A stretch of 15,618 nt of DNA from a bacterium (GCA_030699255.1 JAUYJR010000016.1:1-15618); one strand, 5' to 3'; counted from the first letter of the stretch, positions 1 to 6,864 are shown. Numbers and translations: made by a program. Notes: generated by a model not told the origin, from the letters alone.

Positions 1-422
1 ACGCCGAGAACTTTCAGGATAATGGTTTTGGATTGCGCGGTAGGCGCGTTAAATCGTAAAATCCCGCTCCTGTGATGTCCTCCGGGCGGATCGCCCTCCC
101 ATGTTGTGGGGGCGTTTTCGTTTCCCTCCTCATCTAAGAGAATGACAACTTCTGTGAGGTTTGCTGTTAATTCTTCTAAATGCGTATCAAGTACAACCTC
201 AAAGGACCATTCATTGTCTGAGAGGTTTTTTGGTGTAATGGTAACCGCCACAGGGCCGTCACTATTTGTTTGAGATGCAAACTCTCCGGAGTCTTGATTT
301 TCCGTTTGAAAAGTTTGTTCTCGCGGGCTCTCGCCGTTTCTTGACCGAATCAGAGAGAATGATCCCGCAGTAATGAGAAGGGCAAAAACGATTACGGCTA
401 CAATAATGTCAGATTTTTTCAT
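1..422 (-). CDS. Exported or membrane-anchored protein of unknown function, C-terminus outside the window
   Basis: This minus-strand frame starts at an ATG at 422-420 and stays open to the window edge (140 codons). It begins MKKSDIIVAVIVFALL, a Lys-rich start followed by a hydrophobic segment (about residues 5-20), as in a signal anchor. A polar Ser/Gln/Asp linker follows (about 27-57). Then comes a beta-rich part with VAVTITPKNLSDNEWSFEV and later WEGDPPGGHHRSGILRF, whose paired His could bind a metal. The start codon overlaps the end of the upstream gene by 14 nt, so the two are probably translationally coupled in one operon with the CCAHY and DUF5676-like genes. I do not recognise the family. 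The neighbours suggest a role in metal handling at the cell surface, which is inference. Confidence 0.75.
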   Translation of the reverse strand, partial: MKKSDIIVAVIVFALLITAGSFSLIRSRNGESPREQTFQTENQDSGEFASQTNSDGPVAVTITPKNLSDNEWSFEVVLDTHLEELTANLTEVVILLDEEGNENAPTTWEGDPPGGHHRSGILRFNAPTAQSKTIILKVLG

Positions 423-852
423 TGTGGTGCGTGTTATATGCAAATATCTTTTGCCCAATGTACATAATGCCCGCAATATTAAAGAGTACTCCAACCCAGA
501 AAAACTCTACCTGATATTGGCTTGCAAAACTTACAAGTCCGGTAATACCAATAACAGGGAGAATATTCACCAGGTAGTGGGCACAACAGGAGAGCATAGC
601 CGTGGTGGAAACGGTTCCCGAAACCGCCAGAACGTTTCCGGTTCCGCCATAATTATGTACCAAGTGTTTGAGATGCGTAAAAAGTCCAATCTGAATGCCA
701 AATCCCACGGCAAGACCTCCAATAAAATACCAGAATTGGGTAAGTTGATCCAGGGCAAACGTCCATCCCGAAATTGCGCTCAATACTGCAAGGTAAAGCG
801 TGAAAAGAGCTGTGGCTCCAAGGAACCCATATATTGCAGACCGTACAATCAT
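409..852 (-). CDS. Small integral membrane protein with an SCCAHY motif, possibly metal-related
   Basis: The protein has 147 residues with about four hydrophobic segments (roughly 7-27, 37-58, 74-103 and 114-135). In the third segment it carries MLSCCAHYLVNILPVIG, with a vicinal Cys pair followed by His. The motif recalls small mercury or copper transport proteins with paired Cys in a membrane helix, but I cannot assign a named family. The ORF begins 15 nt after the upstream DUF5676-like gene and its end overlaps the next start codon by 14 nt, so the three genes look like one transcription unit. A loose GAGA lies a few bases before the ATG, but there is no clear ribosome binding site. A role in moving or sensing a soft metal is inferred from the motif and context. 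Confidence 0.82.
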   Translation of the reverse strand: MIVRSAIYGFLGATALFTLYLAVLSAISGWTFALDQLTQFWYFIGGLAVGFGIQIGLFTHLKHLVHNYGGTGNVLAVSGTVSTTAMLSCCAHYLVNILPVIGITGLVSFASQYQVEFFWVGVLFNIAGIMYIGQKIFAYNTHHNEKI

Positions 853-867
853 TGCTGTCTCAGTGAG

Positions 868-1161
868 TTAGTTGGTTTCTCCGCAGTATTTATTATGGAG
901 CCAGGCAATTAACCAGGCTGCAATATAGGTGTAGAGAATTATTTGAGCAAGTCCAATAAGAAATCCCATGAGTGTTATTCTAACGTCTCCCGCAAACTTT
1001 TCCACGTTTACCAAATGAACCATCCACCCAAGCAGCTGAAGCGCAAATTGTGGCCATAGGGCAACAAATAAGGCGCAGACAGTATAGATTGCTCCCATTA
1101 CAGCCGAGGCAGCCAGAGCAAATCCATGTCTATTGATTTCACAAGAATGTTGTTTTTCCAT
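868..1161 (-). CDS. DUF5676-family membrane protein
   Basis: The protein has 97 residues and matches the layout I know for DUF5676: a short polar N-terminus (MEKQHSCEINRHG), a first membrane helix (about 13-34), an amphipathic stretch, then a second helix with the typical ending GFLIGLAQIILYTYIAAWLIAWLHNKY. Members of this family often sit next to copper or other heavy-metal genes; their biochemical role is not known. The N-terminal HSCEINRH adds Cys and His residues that could bind metal. It is the first gene of the leftward operon. An extended -10 box lies 11 nt before its ATG, so the transcript leader should be only a few bases. No Shine-Dalgarno sequence is visible. Confidence 0.85.
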   Translation of the reverse strand: MEKQHSCEINRHGFALAASAVMGAIYTVCALFVALWPQFALQLLGWMVHLVNVEKFAGDVRITLMGFLIGLAQIILYTYIAAWLIAWLHNKYCGETN

Positions 1162-1172
1162 AGGTTTTATTT

Positions 1173-1178
1173 TTTATA
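1173..1178 (-). promoter_or_regulatory. Extended -10 promoter of the leftward DUF5676 operon
   Basis: Read on the minus strand, TGTTATAAA (TG-n-TATAAA) lies here, 11 nt before the ATG at 1161. No good -35 is visible at 16-18 nt, which fits an extended -10 promoter. The predicted leader is about 4-5 nt. This is pattern recognition only. Confidence 0.5.
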
Positions 1179-1325
1179 ACAGAAATACGTATTCGACTTT
1201 TACGCCCTATAGCTACTATACCTTTTTATTGTCCGTATGAGTAATTTTCTGATTCACAAAGTTTGAGCTTTTGAGTAATAGTTGATACCATAGAGGTGTC
1301 GACGGTTGTTGAGAAACTCATTATA

Positions 1326-1331
1326 TATAAT
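1326..1331 (+). promoter_or_regulatory. Perfect TATAAT -10 box directly before the SDR gene
   Basis: TATAAT ends 6 nt before the ATG at 1338, so transcription would begin at or next to the start codon (leaderless). The best upstream -35 candidate, TTGTTG at 1306-1311, has a short 14-nt spacer. This box also argues against the in-frame GTG start at 1296, because the promoter would then lie inside the coding sequence. Confidence 0.55.
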
Positions 1332-1337
1332 TTTTTT

Positions 1338-2099
1338 ATGTTCAATCTTACTCAAAAGGTTGCGCTTGTTACAGGTGCTCAGCAGGGAATGGGAAAAGCA
1401 GACGCCCTAGCTCTTGCTTCTCAAGGGGCCATGGTTGCGGTTACGGATATTAACCAAGAGAAGTGCCAGGCTGTTGCAGATGAAATTATTTCTCGAGGAG
1501 GAAAGGCCATTGCCTTTGTGATGGACGTTTCAAAGAGAGAAGATGTGGAGACCGGAGTTCAAAGAGTTGTTAAGGAATTTGGCAGATTGGATATTTTGAT
1601 AAACAACGCGGGTATTTTTCATCCAAAACCTTTTTTGGAATTAACAGAAGAAGAGTGGAATCAAACAATTGATATAAATCTTAAGGGGCAGTTTTTTTGT
1701 GCGCAGCTAGCCGCCAAGGAAATGGCAAAAAACAAGTGGGGAAGGATTATCAACATCTCTTCTGTTGCTTCCGGACAGACAGGATTTGGTGTTGCGGGAG
1801 GAGCTCACTATACGGCTTCCAAAGGAGGAGTACTTGGGTTAACGGAAACACTTGCTGTGGAGCTGGCTCCTCTTGGTATTACCGTAAACTCGGTGGCTCC
1901 GGGAGCTATTGATACACCCATGATTGCGGGAGCCGGATTCTCAGAAGAACAGCTGGAGGGGCTTCTTGCGCAGGTTCCTCTTAAGCGCATGGGAAAGCCA
2001 GAGGAGATTGCCTCCGCTGTTGTCTTTCTTGCTTCCGAAGAGTCAGGATACATGACGGGTTCCGTTGTGTACGTAGATGGAGGATGGCTTGCAACATAG
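1338..2099 (+). CDS. Short-chain dehydrogenase/reductase (SDR), classical FabG-like type
   Basis: This is an NAD(P)-dependent oxidoreductase with the Rossmann fold of classical SDRs. Counting from the ATG at 1338 (253 residues), the cofactor glycine motif TGAQQGMG is at 12-19. Asp37 lies at the end of the second strand and favours NAD over NADP. NNAG is at 89-92. The catalytic tetrad can be read as Asn114, Ser142, Tyr158 and Lys162 (in HYTASKGG). The C-terminal PEEIASAVVFLASEESGYMTGSVVYVDGGW is typical of the family. Length is normal for classical SDRs. The substrate cannot be told from the sequence; FabG-like reductases and glucose or alcohol dehydrogenases share this pattern. A GTG at 1296 would add 14 residues (STVVEKLIIYNFF) that overlap the TATAAT box, so I prefer 1338. 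The gene appears to be monocistronic. Confidence 0.93.
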   Translation: MFNLTQKVALVTGAQQGMGKADALALASQGAMVAVTDINQEKCQAVADEIISRGGKAIAFVMDVSKREDVETGVQRVVKEFGRLDILINNAGIFHPKPFLELTEEEWNQTIDINLKGQFFCAQLAAKEMAKNKWGRIINISSVASGQTGFGVAGGAHYTASKGGVLGLTETLAVELAPLGITVNSVAPGAIDTPMIAGAGFSEEQLEGLLAQVPLKRMGKPEEIASAVVFLASEESGYMTGSVVYVDGGWLAT

Positions 2100-2101
2100 T
2101 T

Positions 2102-2124
2102 CTGTGCTCACAGTAAGGTTTTTT
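2102..2124 (+). terminator. Weak hairpin with T-run between convergent genes
   Basis: CTGTG-CT-CACAG (2102-2113) is followed after five bases by six T (2119-2124). It lies just past the SDR stop and before the end of the convergent DedA-like gene. The stem is only 5 bp, so this is a tentative terminator. Confidence 0.35.
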
Positions 2125-2128
2125 CTGG

Positions 2129-2689
2129 CTATGGTTGAAATCCTTGGGATACAAAAACGGCAACCAGAATGACAAACGTGATATTTCCCAAAAGAATAAA
2201 AGGAAAAACCAAGCGGGTTGGCGCCTTACCTAATCCAAGTGTCACCATGAGAATATCTTGGGGGAGAGGGGTGAATGCGGTGTAACAAAATGATACCACT
2301 GGAATAGTCCAGCGGGGCAGGCTTGCTATTTTGCGAGAAAGCAAGCGAACAATCGGCAGTCCCGTGTCTGAAACAACTCCCCCTCCTTTTACTCCCAAAT
2401 AGTAAAAGAGCATGTCTCCCAGAACGCTACCGGGTCCCGCAACAAGACCCAGGAGTACGGGATGAAACTCCCCGCTTGCCGCAAACGTTATAAGAGAGGC
2501 AAAAAAGGGAGCTGAAGCAAACCCTGATACGCCAACAAGAGCCGTTCCAAAGATAATCAAGTATCCTCCTTGAATGCCAATGGCCCGTACAATCTCTTCT
2601 GGGGAGAATGCAAACAGAAGCAAACTCCACGCAATGAGAAAAGAAAAGAGGAGAAAGAATGTTTTGTGTTTTGAGAAAAACAATTTCAT
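2129..2689 (-). CDS. DedA/VTT-domain (SNARE-associated-like) membrane protein
   Basis: The protein has 186 residues and several membrane segments: an N-terminal helix (about 10-28), GGYLIIFGTALVGVSGF, and the re-entrant-type region PFFASLITFAASGEFHPVLLGLVAGPGSVLGDMLFYYLG. The last matches the conserved G-x-x-x-GD-x-x-x-Y-x-x-G core of the VTT/DedA superfamily. The following FTPLPQDILMVTLGL carries the conserved Pro and Asp of the second half. DedA proteins are linked to undecaprenyl-phosphate or phospholipid scrambling and to proton-dependent envelope homeostasis. At 186 residues it is slightly short for the family. The gene is transcribed away from mscL from a shared 18-bp gap. An extended -10 (TGGTATAGT) ends 6 nt before its ATG, predicting a leaderless transcript. 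Confidence 0.85.
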   Translation of the reverse strand: MKLFFSKHKTFFLLFSFLIAWSLLLFAFSPEEIVRAIGIQGGYLIIFGTALVGVSGFASAPFFASLITFAASGEFHPVLLGLVAGPGSVLGDMLFYYLGVKGGGVVSDTGLPIVRLLSRKIASLPRWTIPVVSFCYTAFTPLPQDILMVTLGLGKAPTRLVFPFILLGNITFVILVAVFVSQGFQP

Positions 2690-2707
2690 CGGTATACTAT
2701 ACCATAC
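2671..2707. promoter_or_regulatory. Overlapping divergent promoters for the DedA-like gene and mscL
   Basis: The two start codons are only 18 bp apart (minus ATG 2689-2687, plus ATG 2708). On the plus strand, TTGAGA (2671-2676), a 16-nt spacer and TATACT (2693-2698) end 9 nt before mscL. On the minus strand, an extended -10, TGG-TATAGT, has its hexamer at 2701-2696 and ends 6 nt before the other start. The two -10 hexamers share bases 2696-2698. The mscL -35 lies inside the opposing gene. The two promoters probably cannot be occupied together. Confidence 0.6.
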
Positions 2708-3136
2708 ATGCTAACATCATTCATAAAAGAGTTTCGAGCATTTGCCTTGCGGGGAAATGTTGTGGACATGGCGGTGGGTATTATTATTGGAGGAGCGTTT
2801 GGAAAAATTGTGAGCTCTCTGGTAAATGATATTGTTATGCCACCTCTTACTTTTTTGGTGAGTGGCATTGATATTTCAGATCGAGTTATTGTGCTACGCC
2901 AGGCAACAGATCTTTCGGCGAGTATTGTAATCTCTTATGGATCCTTTTTTGCCGCAACACTGGATTTTCTCATTATTGCGTTTGCGGTGTTTCTCGTGAT
3001 TAGACAGATAAATCGTATTCGCCAAATTGCAGAGCCGGTGAAAGCGCCCACTACTAAGACATGTTCGTTTTGTATTTCCACAATCTCTCAAAAAGCAATC
3101 AAATGTCCGCAGTGCACGGCTGATCTCCCTGCGTAG
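2708..3136 (+). CDS. mscL: Large-conductance mechanosensitive channel MscL with C-terminal zinc ribbon
   Basis: This is the osmotic-shock release valve of the cytoplasmic membrane, forming a homopentamer. The N-terminus FIKEFRAFALRGNVVDMAVGIIIGGAFGKIVSSLVNDIVMPP is a textbook MscL N-terminal helix plus TM1 pore helix. TM2 follows at about 78-100 (FFAATLDFLIIAFAVFLVI). The normal charged cytoplasmic helix is replaced or extended by a zinc-ribbon-like knuckle: Cys119 and Cys122 (CSFC), a 10-residue spacer, then Cys133 and Cys136 (CPQC). Zinc-ribbon tails are known in some MscL homologues, so this is not an artefact. The periplasmic loop (about 45-75) is ordinary in length. The predicted leader is 0-4 nt, and no Shine-Dalgarno sequence is present. 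RNase R follows 54 nt downstream on the same strand. Confidence 0.96.
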   Translation: MLTSFIKEFRAFALRGNVVDMAVGIIIGGAFGKIVSSLVNDIVMPPLTFLVSGIDISDRVIVLRQATDLSASIVISYGSFFAATLDFLIIAFAVFLVIRQINRIRQIAEPVKAPTTKTCSFCISTISQKAIKCPQCTADLPA

Positions 3137-3161
3137 GAGCGTGTTTCTGTCATGAAACGCC

Positions 3162-3190
3162 GTGACAAGAGGCTCTCTTTGTGATAGGGT
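3162..3190 (+). promoter_or_regulatory. Candidate promoter for the RNase R gene
   Basis: GTGACA (3162-3167), a 17-nt spacer and TAGGGT (3185-3190) precede the ATGs at 3191 and 3197. The -10 abuts the first ATG, so a leaderless start would suit the second ATG (3197, MQEEEKK). Both boxes are degenerate. A bulged hairpin (3139-3160, GTTTC/GAAAC core) lies between mscL and this box. Confidence 0.3.
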
Positions 3191-5158
3191 ATGGCTATGC
3201 AAGAAGAGGAAAAGAAAGAAAAAAGCAAGCCAAAGACTTCGGTTATTACGGGTACCATTAAGATTACCGGTGAAGGAGTAGGATACGTAGAATCTGCTGA
3301 AACAGAGGAAGACGCGCAAATTCAAACCCGCTTTCTCCATACGGCTCTCCATCGGGACACGGTGGAGGCTGTTTTGTTTCCACAAAAAAAGGGAGAACGA
3401 CTTGCGGGAGAGGTAACGCGAGTGCTTTCACGGGCAAAAACACAATTTGTGGGCACGGTTCGCAGGCGCACGGGAGATTCGTTTTGTTTTGTTGCTCCAG
3501 ATGACACCCGCATGTACACAGATATTTTTGTTCCTCACGCAAAGGAATTGGATCCCCAAGACGGCATGAAAGTTCTTGTGGAAATGACCCAGTGGGAGGA
3601 GTCCCAAAAGAGTCCAGAAGGAAAGATTCTCCGCGTGATTGGAAAAGGAGGAGAGCATGAAACAGAGATGCAGGCCATTGTGTTTGAGCGAGGCTTGCAG
3701 ATTGGATTTCCGGACCAAGCCATTGTAGAGGCCAGGGCATTTCAAAAGGAGAAGGTATCTATTATTGCCAAAGAAGCCATGGAGAGAAAAGACTTCCGGG
3801 GGCGCGTAACATTTACCATTGATCCTGAAGATGCAAAAGACTTTGATGATGCTTTGTCTGTGCACAAGCTCTCGGAAGATCTCTATGAAGTCGGTGTGCA
3901 TATTGCCGATGTTTCATTTTTTGTTAAAGAAGACACCGTGCTGGATAAGGAGGCGTTTGAACGGGGATTTTCTCTCTACCTTGTAGATAGAACTATTCCC
4001 ATGCTTCCAGAAGAGCTCTCTAATGATCTGTGTAGTCTAAATCCCCAAGAAGACAAGCTGGCGTTTTCTGCCGTTTTGCACCTTACCAAACAAGGAGAGG
4101 TGCGTGAGAAGTGGTTTGGGCGCACAATCATTAACTCCAATACCAGATTCACCTACGAGCAGGCCCAAAAAGTTCTTGATGAAAAAACGGGAACTCATGC
4201 GGAAGAACTACAACTACTCAACACTATAGCACTTGCTTTGCGAGAAGAACGCGCCAAGCGAGGTGCACTGGATTTTGACCAGGCCGAAGTTCGTATTGAG
4301 CTTAATGAACAGGGTTCTCCCATACGTATTTCGGAAAAAGAGCGGGGAGAGAGCAACAAGCTCATAGAAGAGCTCATGATTCTTGCAAACAGAGAAGTGG
4401 CGGAAGAATTTATGAGAGCTTCCGGTAATAAAAAAGAGGGAGCTGGCATCTTTCGCATTCATGATGAGCCAAAACGAGACGAGATTCGTGAACTCTCCAC
4501 CTTTCTGCATCAGCTTGGCTACGAGCTTAACATTGGTAAAGAAGGTGTTTCCGCAAAGGATCTTAATGATCTTTTCAAGAAACTGGATGGCCGTCCAGAA
4601 GAGTCATTGGTAAAAACCGTGGCGCTCAAATCCATGGCAAAGGCAATATACTCTACCAAGAGCATTGGGCACTTTGGACTTGCTCTGCTTCACTACACGC
4701 ACTTTACCTCTCCTATTCGCAGGTATGCCGATCTCTTAGTGCACCGTCTGCTGGACTCATACATAAAGGGGCGCAATATTTTGCCCGAAGAGCAAGAGAA
4801 GTATCGGCAGGCCGCGGAATATTTGTCTCGGAGGGAGATGGATGTGGTGGATGCCGAACGAACATCTATTGCCGTAAAACAGATTGAGTACATGCTCAAG
4901 TATGTTGGGGAGGTGCGAAAAGGGGTGATTTCTGGCATTAGCAACTGGGGAATTTATGTGCAAGAGCTGGAGACCAAGGCCGAAGGCATGGTGCGCCTCC
5001 GAGATCTGCAAGATGACTACTACGTGTTTGATAGGGAGTCATACTCTATTGTGGGCTCTCGAACCAAGAAGCGGTACACCATTGCCGATGTGGTAAAGAT
5101 AAAAATTGTGGGTGGAAGCATTGAGAAACGCCAGCTTGATTTCACATTTGCTCCGTAG
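3191..5158 (+). CDS. rnr: Ribonuclease R (RNB/RNase II family 3'-5' exoribonuclease)
   Basis: This is a processive 3'-5' hydrolytic exoribonuclease for mRNA and structured RNA turnover in the cytoplasm. The order is: a charged Lys/Glu start, cold-shock OB domains (about 20-180), the RNB catalytic domain (about 200-525) and a C-terminal S1 domain (about 570-650). The active-site motif DPEDAKDFDDAL begins at residue 211, with Asp residues 211, 217, 219 and 220 as metal ligands. A second conserved block reads HYTHFTSPIRRYADLLVHR (RR at 510-511). The S1 domain starts GVISGISNWGIYVQ (about 578). At 655 residues it is shorter than E. coli RNase R (813) and lacks the long basic tail, as in many small genomes. 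Either ATG, 3191 or 3197, could be the start. Confidence 0.96.
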   Translation: MAMQEEEKKEKSKPKTSVITGTIKITGEGVGYVESAETEEDAQIQTRFLHTALHRDTVEAVLFPQKKGERLAGEVTRVLSRAKTQFVGTVRRRTGDSFCFVAPDDTRMYTDIFVPHAKELDPQDGMKVLVEMTQWEESQKSPEGKILRVIGKGGEHETEMQAIVFERGLQIGFPDQAIVEARAFQKEKVSIIAKEAMERKDFRGRVTFTIDPEDAKDFDDALSVHKLSEDLYEVGVHIADVSFFVKEDTVLDKEAFERGFSLYLVDRTIPMLPEELSNDLCSLNPQEDKLAFSAVLHLTKQGEVREKWFGRTIINSNTRFTYEQAQKVLDEKTGTHAEELQLLNTIALALREERAKRGALDFDQAEVRIELNEQGSPIRISEKERGESNKLIEELMILANREVAEEFMRASGNKKEGAGIFRIHDEPKRDEIRELSTFLHQLGYELNIGKEGVSAKDLNDLFKKLDGRPEESLVKTVALKSMAKAIYSTKSIGHFGLALLHYTHFTSPIRRYADLLVHRLLDSYIKGRNILPEEQEKYRQAAEYLSRREMDVVDAERTSIAVKQIEYMLKYVGEVRKGVISGISNWGIYVQELETKAEGMVRLRDLQDDYYVFDRESYSIVGSRTKKRYTIADVVKIKIVGGSIEKRQLDFTFAP

Positions 5159-5189
5159 GAGATATTTGAGAGGAGCTTTGCTCTAATCT

Positions 5190-5205
5190 ACCCTGTTTAC
5201 AGGGT
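5190..5205. repeat. Short perfect hairpin after RNase R
   Basis: ACCCTG-TTTA-CAGGGT forms a 6-bp perfect stem with a 4-nt loop, 31 nt past the rnr stop. No T-run follows, so it may be a stabilising 3' structure rather than an intrinsic terminator. Confidence 0.4.
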
Positions 5206-5224
5206 CAACTCCGAGAGTATACTC
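5206..5224. repeat. Solo end of the AACTCCGAGAGTATAC palindromic repeat family
   Basis: CAACTCCGAGAGTATAC (5206-5222) differs by one base from the left end of the 113-bp element at 6276. Here it is not followed by the rest of the element. GAGTATACTC (5215-5224) is itself a perfect 10-bp palindrome. It looks like a relic or a minimal copy. Confidence 0.5.
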
Positions 5225-5270
5225 GAAGTTTACAAAGCAATACTAGTTCGTTAACCCCGTAGCATTGCGT

Positions 5271-6137
5271 ATGAAACGCCTTAGTATTCTTTTTCTTATT
5301 CTGGGGGTTGTGCTAATTGCGGGGATATACAGCAATGAGATCCGTAGCTTTTTGGCAACAGATCTTAGTCAAATATCATCTCCCTCTCTTCCTGGCCTTG
5401 GGGAGGTTGTTAATCGCATTCTTACTCCTCCTCCTCTTGAGGGACCCCGTTCTCAGACGGAGGCCATACTAACTCATGACGGAGTATTTTTATATACAAA
5501 CAATGCGCGAGAAGAACATGGGTTGCCCGGTATGCAAGAGAATACTCAGCTGCGCAACGCAGCTCAGCTAAAACTCCAGGATATGTTCAGTCGCGGGTAC
5601 TTTGCGCACAACGCGCCCGATGGGAGCATGGGAGTGGGAGAGCTTGCTCATGGTGTGGGGTACGAGTACATTCTGGTGGGGGAGAACCTGGCTCTTGGTA
5701 ACTTTGCTTCCGACCAAGATCTGGTGCAGGGGTGGATGAATAGTCCCGGTCACCGGGAAAACATTTTGCACGCGCGGTATACGGAAATTGGCATTGCTGT
5801 TGGGCAGGGAACGTACCAGGGGCGTACAACCTGGCTGGCCGTGCAGATATTTGGTCTTCCTTCTTCCGCCTGTCCTGAACCAAGCGCGTTACTCAAAGAG
5901 GAAATTGAGCGAAACGAAAAGCTCCTTCAAGAGACAGAGATTATACTGGAAAAATTCAAAGAAAATCTGGAATCTTCTCCGCAGGGCAAGGAGTATAATC
6001 GGAAGGTGCGCGAGTATAACGAGCTGGTAGAGTACTATAACGCGCTTGTTTTAGAAACAAGAGCTCATGTGGAGGAGTACAATAAACAGATTGATAAACT
6101 CAACTCATGCATTCAGGGATCTAAGGCAACCCCATGA
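5271..6137 (+). CDS. CAP-domain (SCP/YkwD-like) surface protein with C-terminal coiled coil
   Basis: The protein has 288 residues from the ATG at 5271; a TTG two codons upstream (5265) is less likely. An N-terminal hydrophobic segment (about 4-20) acts as signal anchor or signal peptide. A Pro-rich linker follows (about 35-60). The CAP domain (about 62-200) shows EHGLPGM, FAHNAPDGS, GENLALG and GWMNSPGHRENIL, with the conserved His, Glu and His positions of bacterial CAP proteins. After FGLPSSACPEP, the last 80 or so residues are Glu/Lys/Leu/Tyr-rich and heptad-like, probably a coiled coil, with a Cys near each end. Bacterial CAP proteins are secreted and linked to envelope, sporulation or host interaction; the biochemical role is not settled. 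Repeat-rich DNA flanks it on both sides. Confidence 0.9.
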   Translation: MKRLSILFLILGVVLIAGIYSNEIRSFLATDLSQISSPSLPGLGEVVNRILTPPPLEGPRSQTEAILTHDGVFLYTNNAREEHGLPGMQENTQLRNAAQLKLQDMFSRGYFAHNAPDGSMGVGELAHGVGYEYILVGENLALGNFASDQDLVQGWMNSPGHRENILHARYTEIGIAVGQGTYQGRTTWLAVQIFGLPSSACPEPSALLKEEIERNEKLLQETEIILEKFKENLESSPQGKEYNRKVREYNELVEYYNALVLETRAHVEEYNKQIDKLNSCIQGSKATP

Positions 6138-6168
6138 TATCAGTTCAACAGCAAGAGCTGTGCCTTGC

Positions 6169-6254
6169 TAACGTAGAGCGTATGCTTTCAGAAGGACGTT
6201 CGCAAGCGCAAGCATTTTATGGCGGTCTCTTCTGAAAGCCGTACGCTCGGAGTT
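6169..6254. repeat. 86-bp palindromic element B (MITE-like, long terminal inverted repeats)
   Basis: The left arm (6169-6194) begins TAACGTAGAGCGTATG and ends CTTTCAGAAG. The right arm (6229-6254) begins CTTCTGAAAG and ends CGTACGCTCGGAGTT. The arms are inverted and near-identical over 26 nt. The outer part resembles the ends of the 113-bp element next to it, but the inner part differs, so it seems to be a second subfamily. No gene is inside. The 6138-6486 gap holds only this repeat cluster and a promoter. Confidence 0.65.
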
Positions 6255-6275
6255 TTCCAAGCACAACTGGTCCAC

Positions 6276-6388
6276 CAACTCCGAAAGTATACCTTTGCAA
6301 GACCGTCAAAAATCCTGCTGAATTTTTGCCTTGCGCTTCGCACCGTCGTGCTTCAGGGCTATCTTGCAAAGGCATACTCTCTCCGTTG
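6276..6388. repeat. 113-bp terminal-inverted-repeat element A, copy 1
   Basis: The left end CAACTCCGAAAGTATACC continues into TTTGCAAG. The right end is CTTGCAAAGGCATACTCTCT followed by CCGTTG. The 26-nt arms match at 21 positions. The interior has two further hairpins, around CAAAAATCC/GAATTTTTG and around GCAC-CGTC-GTGC. A near-identical copy of the same length lies at 9408-9520. It is non-coding and has the look of a MITE or a structured-RNA-like mobile repeat. Confidence 0.8.
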
Positions 6389-6410
6389 CAAATGCGGGAG
6401 GCAGCTTTGT

Positions 6411-6438
6411 TAACGCAGAGCATATGCTCTCCGTTTTG
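6411..6438. repeat. 28-bp minimal palindrome C of the same repeat family
   Basis: TAACGCAGAGCATATGCTCT followed by CCGTTTTG is almost entirely self-complementary around GAGCATATGCTC. It resembles two outer ends of elements A and B joined head to head with the interior removed. Confidence 0.6.
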
Positions 6439-6450
6439 AGCATGCAATGA

Positions 6451-6479
6451 TTGTGCGCGTAGCTTGATTATGGTACATT
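6451..6479 (+). promoter_or_regulatory. Promoter of the metal-handling region
   Basis: TTGTGC (6451-6456), a 17-nt spacer and TACATT (6474-6479) end 7 nt before the ATG at 6487, predicting a leaderless transcript. It lies just outside the palindromic repeat cluster. Confidence 0.5.
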
Positions 6480-6486
6480 ATACGCA

Positions 6487-6864
6487 ATGAAACGTGGCAT
6501 TCTCATTATGCTGGTTATCTCATCCCTCATGCTCCTCATGCTTGGGGTTGGTGTTGCGGGCGGGGAGCATGCCCATTCTCTCTGCCTGGTTTCTCTCTCA
6601 AAACAGGCTCCGTGTCCGGCGGAAGGGGTTGTTGCTTCGGCAATTTTTCATCTTTCCGGAATGAAAGCGTTTTGGACGGTTTCTTTGCTTGCGGAGTCCT
6701 TAATGCTTCTCCTCTTGGTTTTATTTGCGCTTCTCCTTCCTCCCTTCTTATTGCAGAGCGAAGAGCAACAGCACATTTCTGTTCTCCAGAAAGAAACCCC
6801 TGTTTCAAAAGGCACTCCCTTGTTTTGGCTTTCTCTGCTTTGGCACAGCCCAACAAGTTTGTAG
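6487..6864 (+). CDS. Small two-helix membrane protein of unknown function
   Basis: The protein has 125 residues. The first hydrophobic segment (about 4-25) is followed by GGEHAHSLCLVSLSKQAPCP, a short exported loop with two His and two Cys that could bind a metal. A second long hydrophobic segment (about 58-87) is followed by a polar tail. I do not recognise a family. It is the first gene of the rightward metal region, and its own promoter ends 7 nt before the start codon. The HxH and Cys pattern makes a metal-related role plausible, but this rests on context. The overlapping frames have no comparable membrane pattern, so this is the best reading. Confidence 0.65.
   Translation: MKRGILIMLVISSLMLLMLGVGVAGGEHAHSLCLVSLSKQAPCPAEGVVASAIFHLSGMKAFWTVSLLAESLMLLLLVLFALLLPPFLLQSEEQQHISVLQKETPVSKGTPLFWLSLLWHSPTSL

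Noticed and set aside
373..912. 179-residue plus-strand ORF opposite the leftward operon
   Set aside because: It is antisense to two well-supported membrane genes, its composition is irregular, and it has no family signal.
1296..1337. GTG start adding 14 residues to the SDR protein
   Set aside because: The extension overlaps a perfect TATAAT box and precedes the usual SDR N-terminus, and no ribosome binding site supports it.
6169..6438. CRISPR array
   Set aside because: The repeats are palindromic elements of unequal length without regular spacers, and no cas genes are present.
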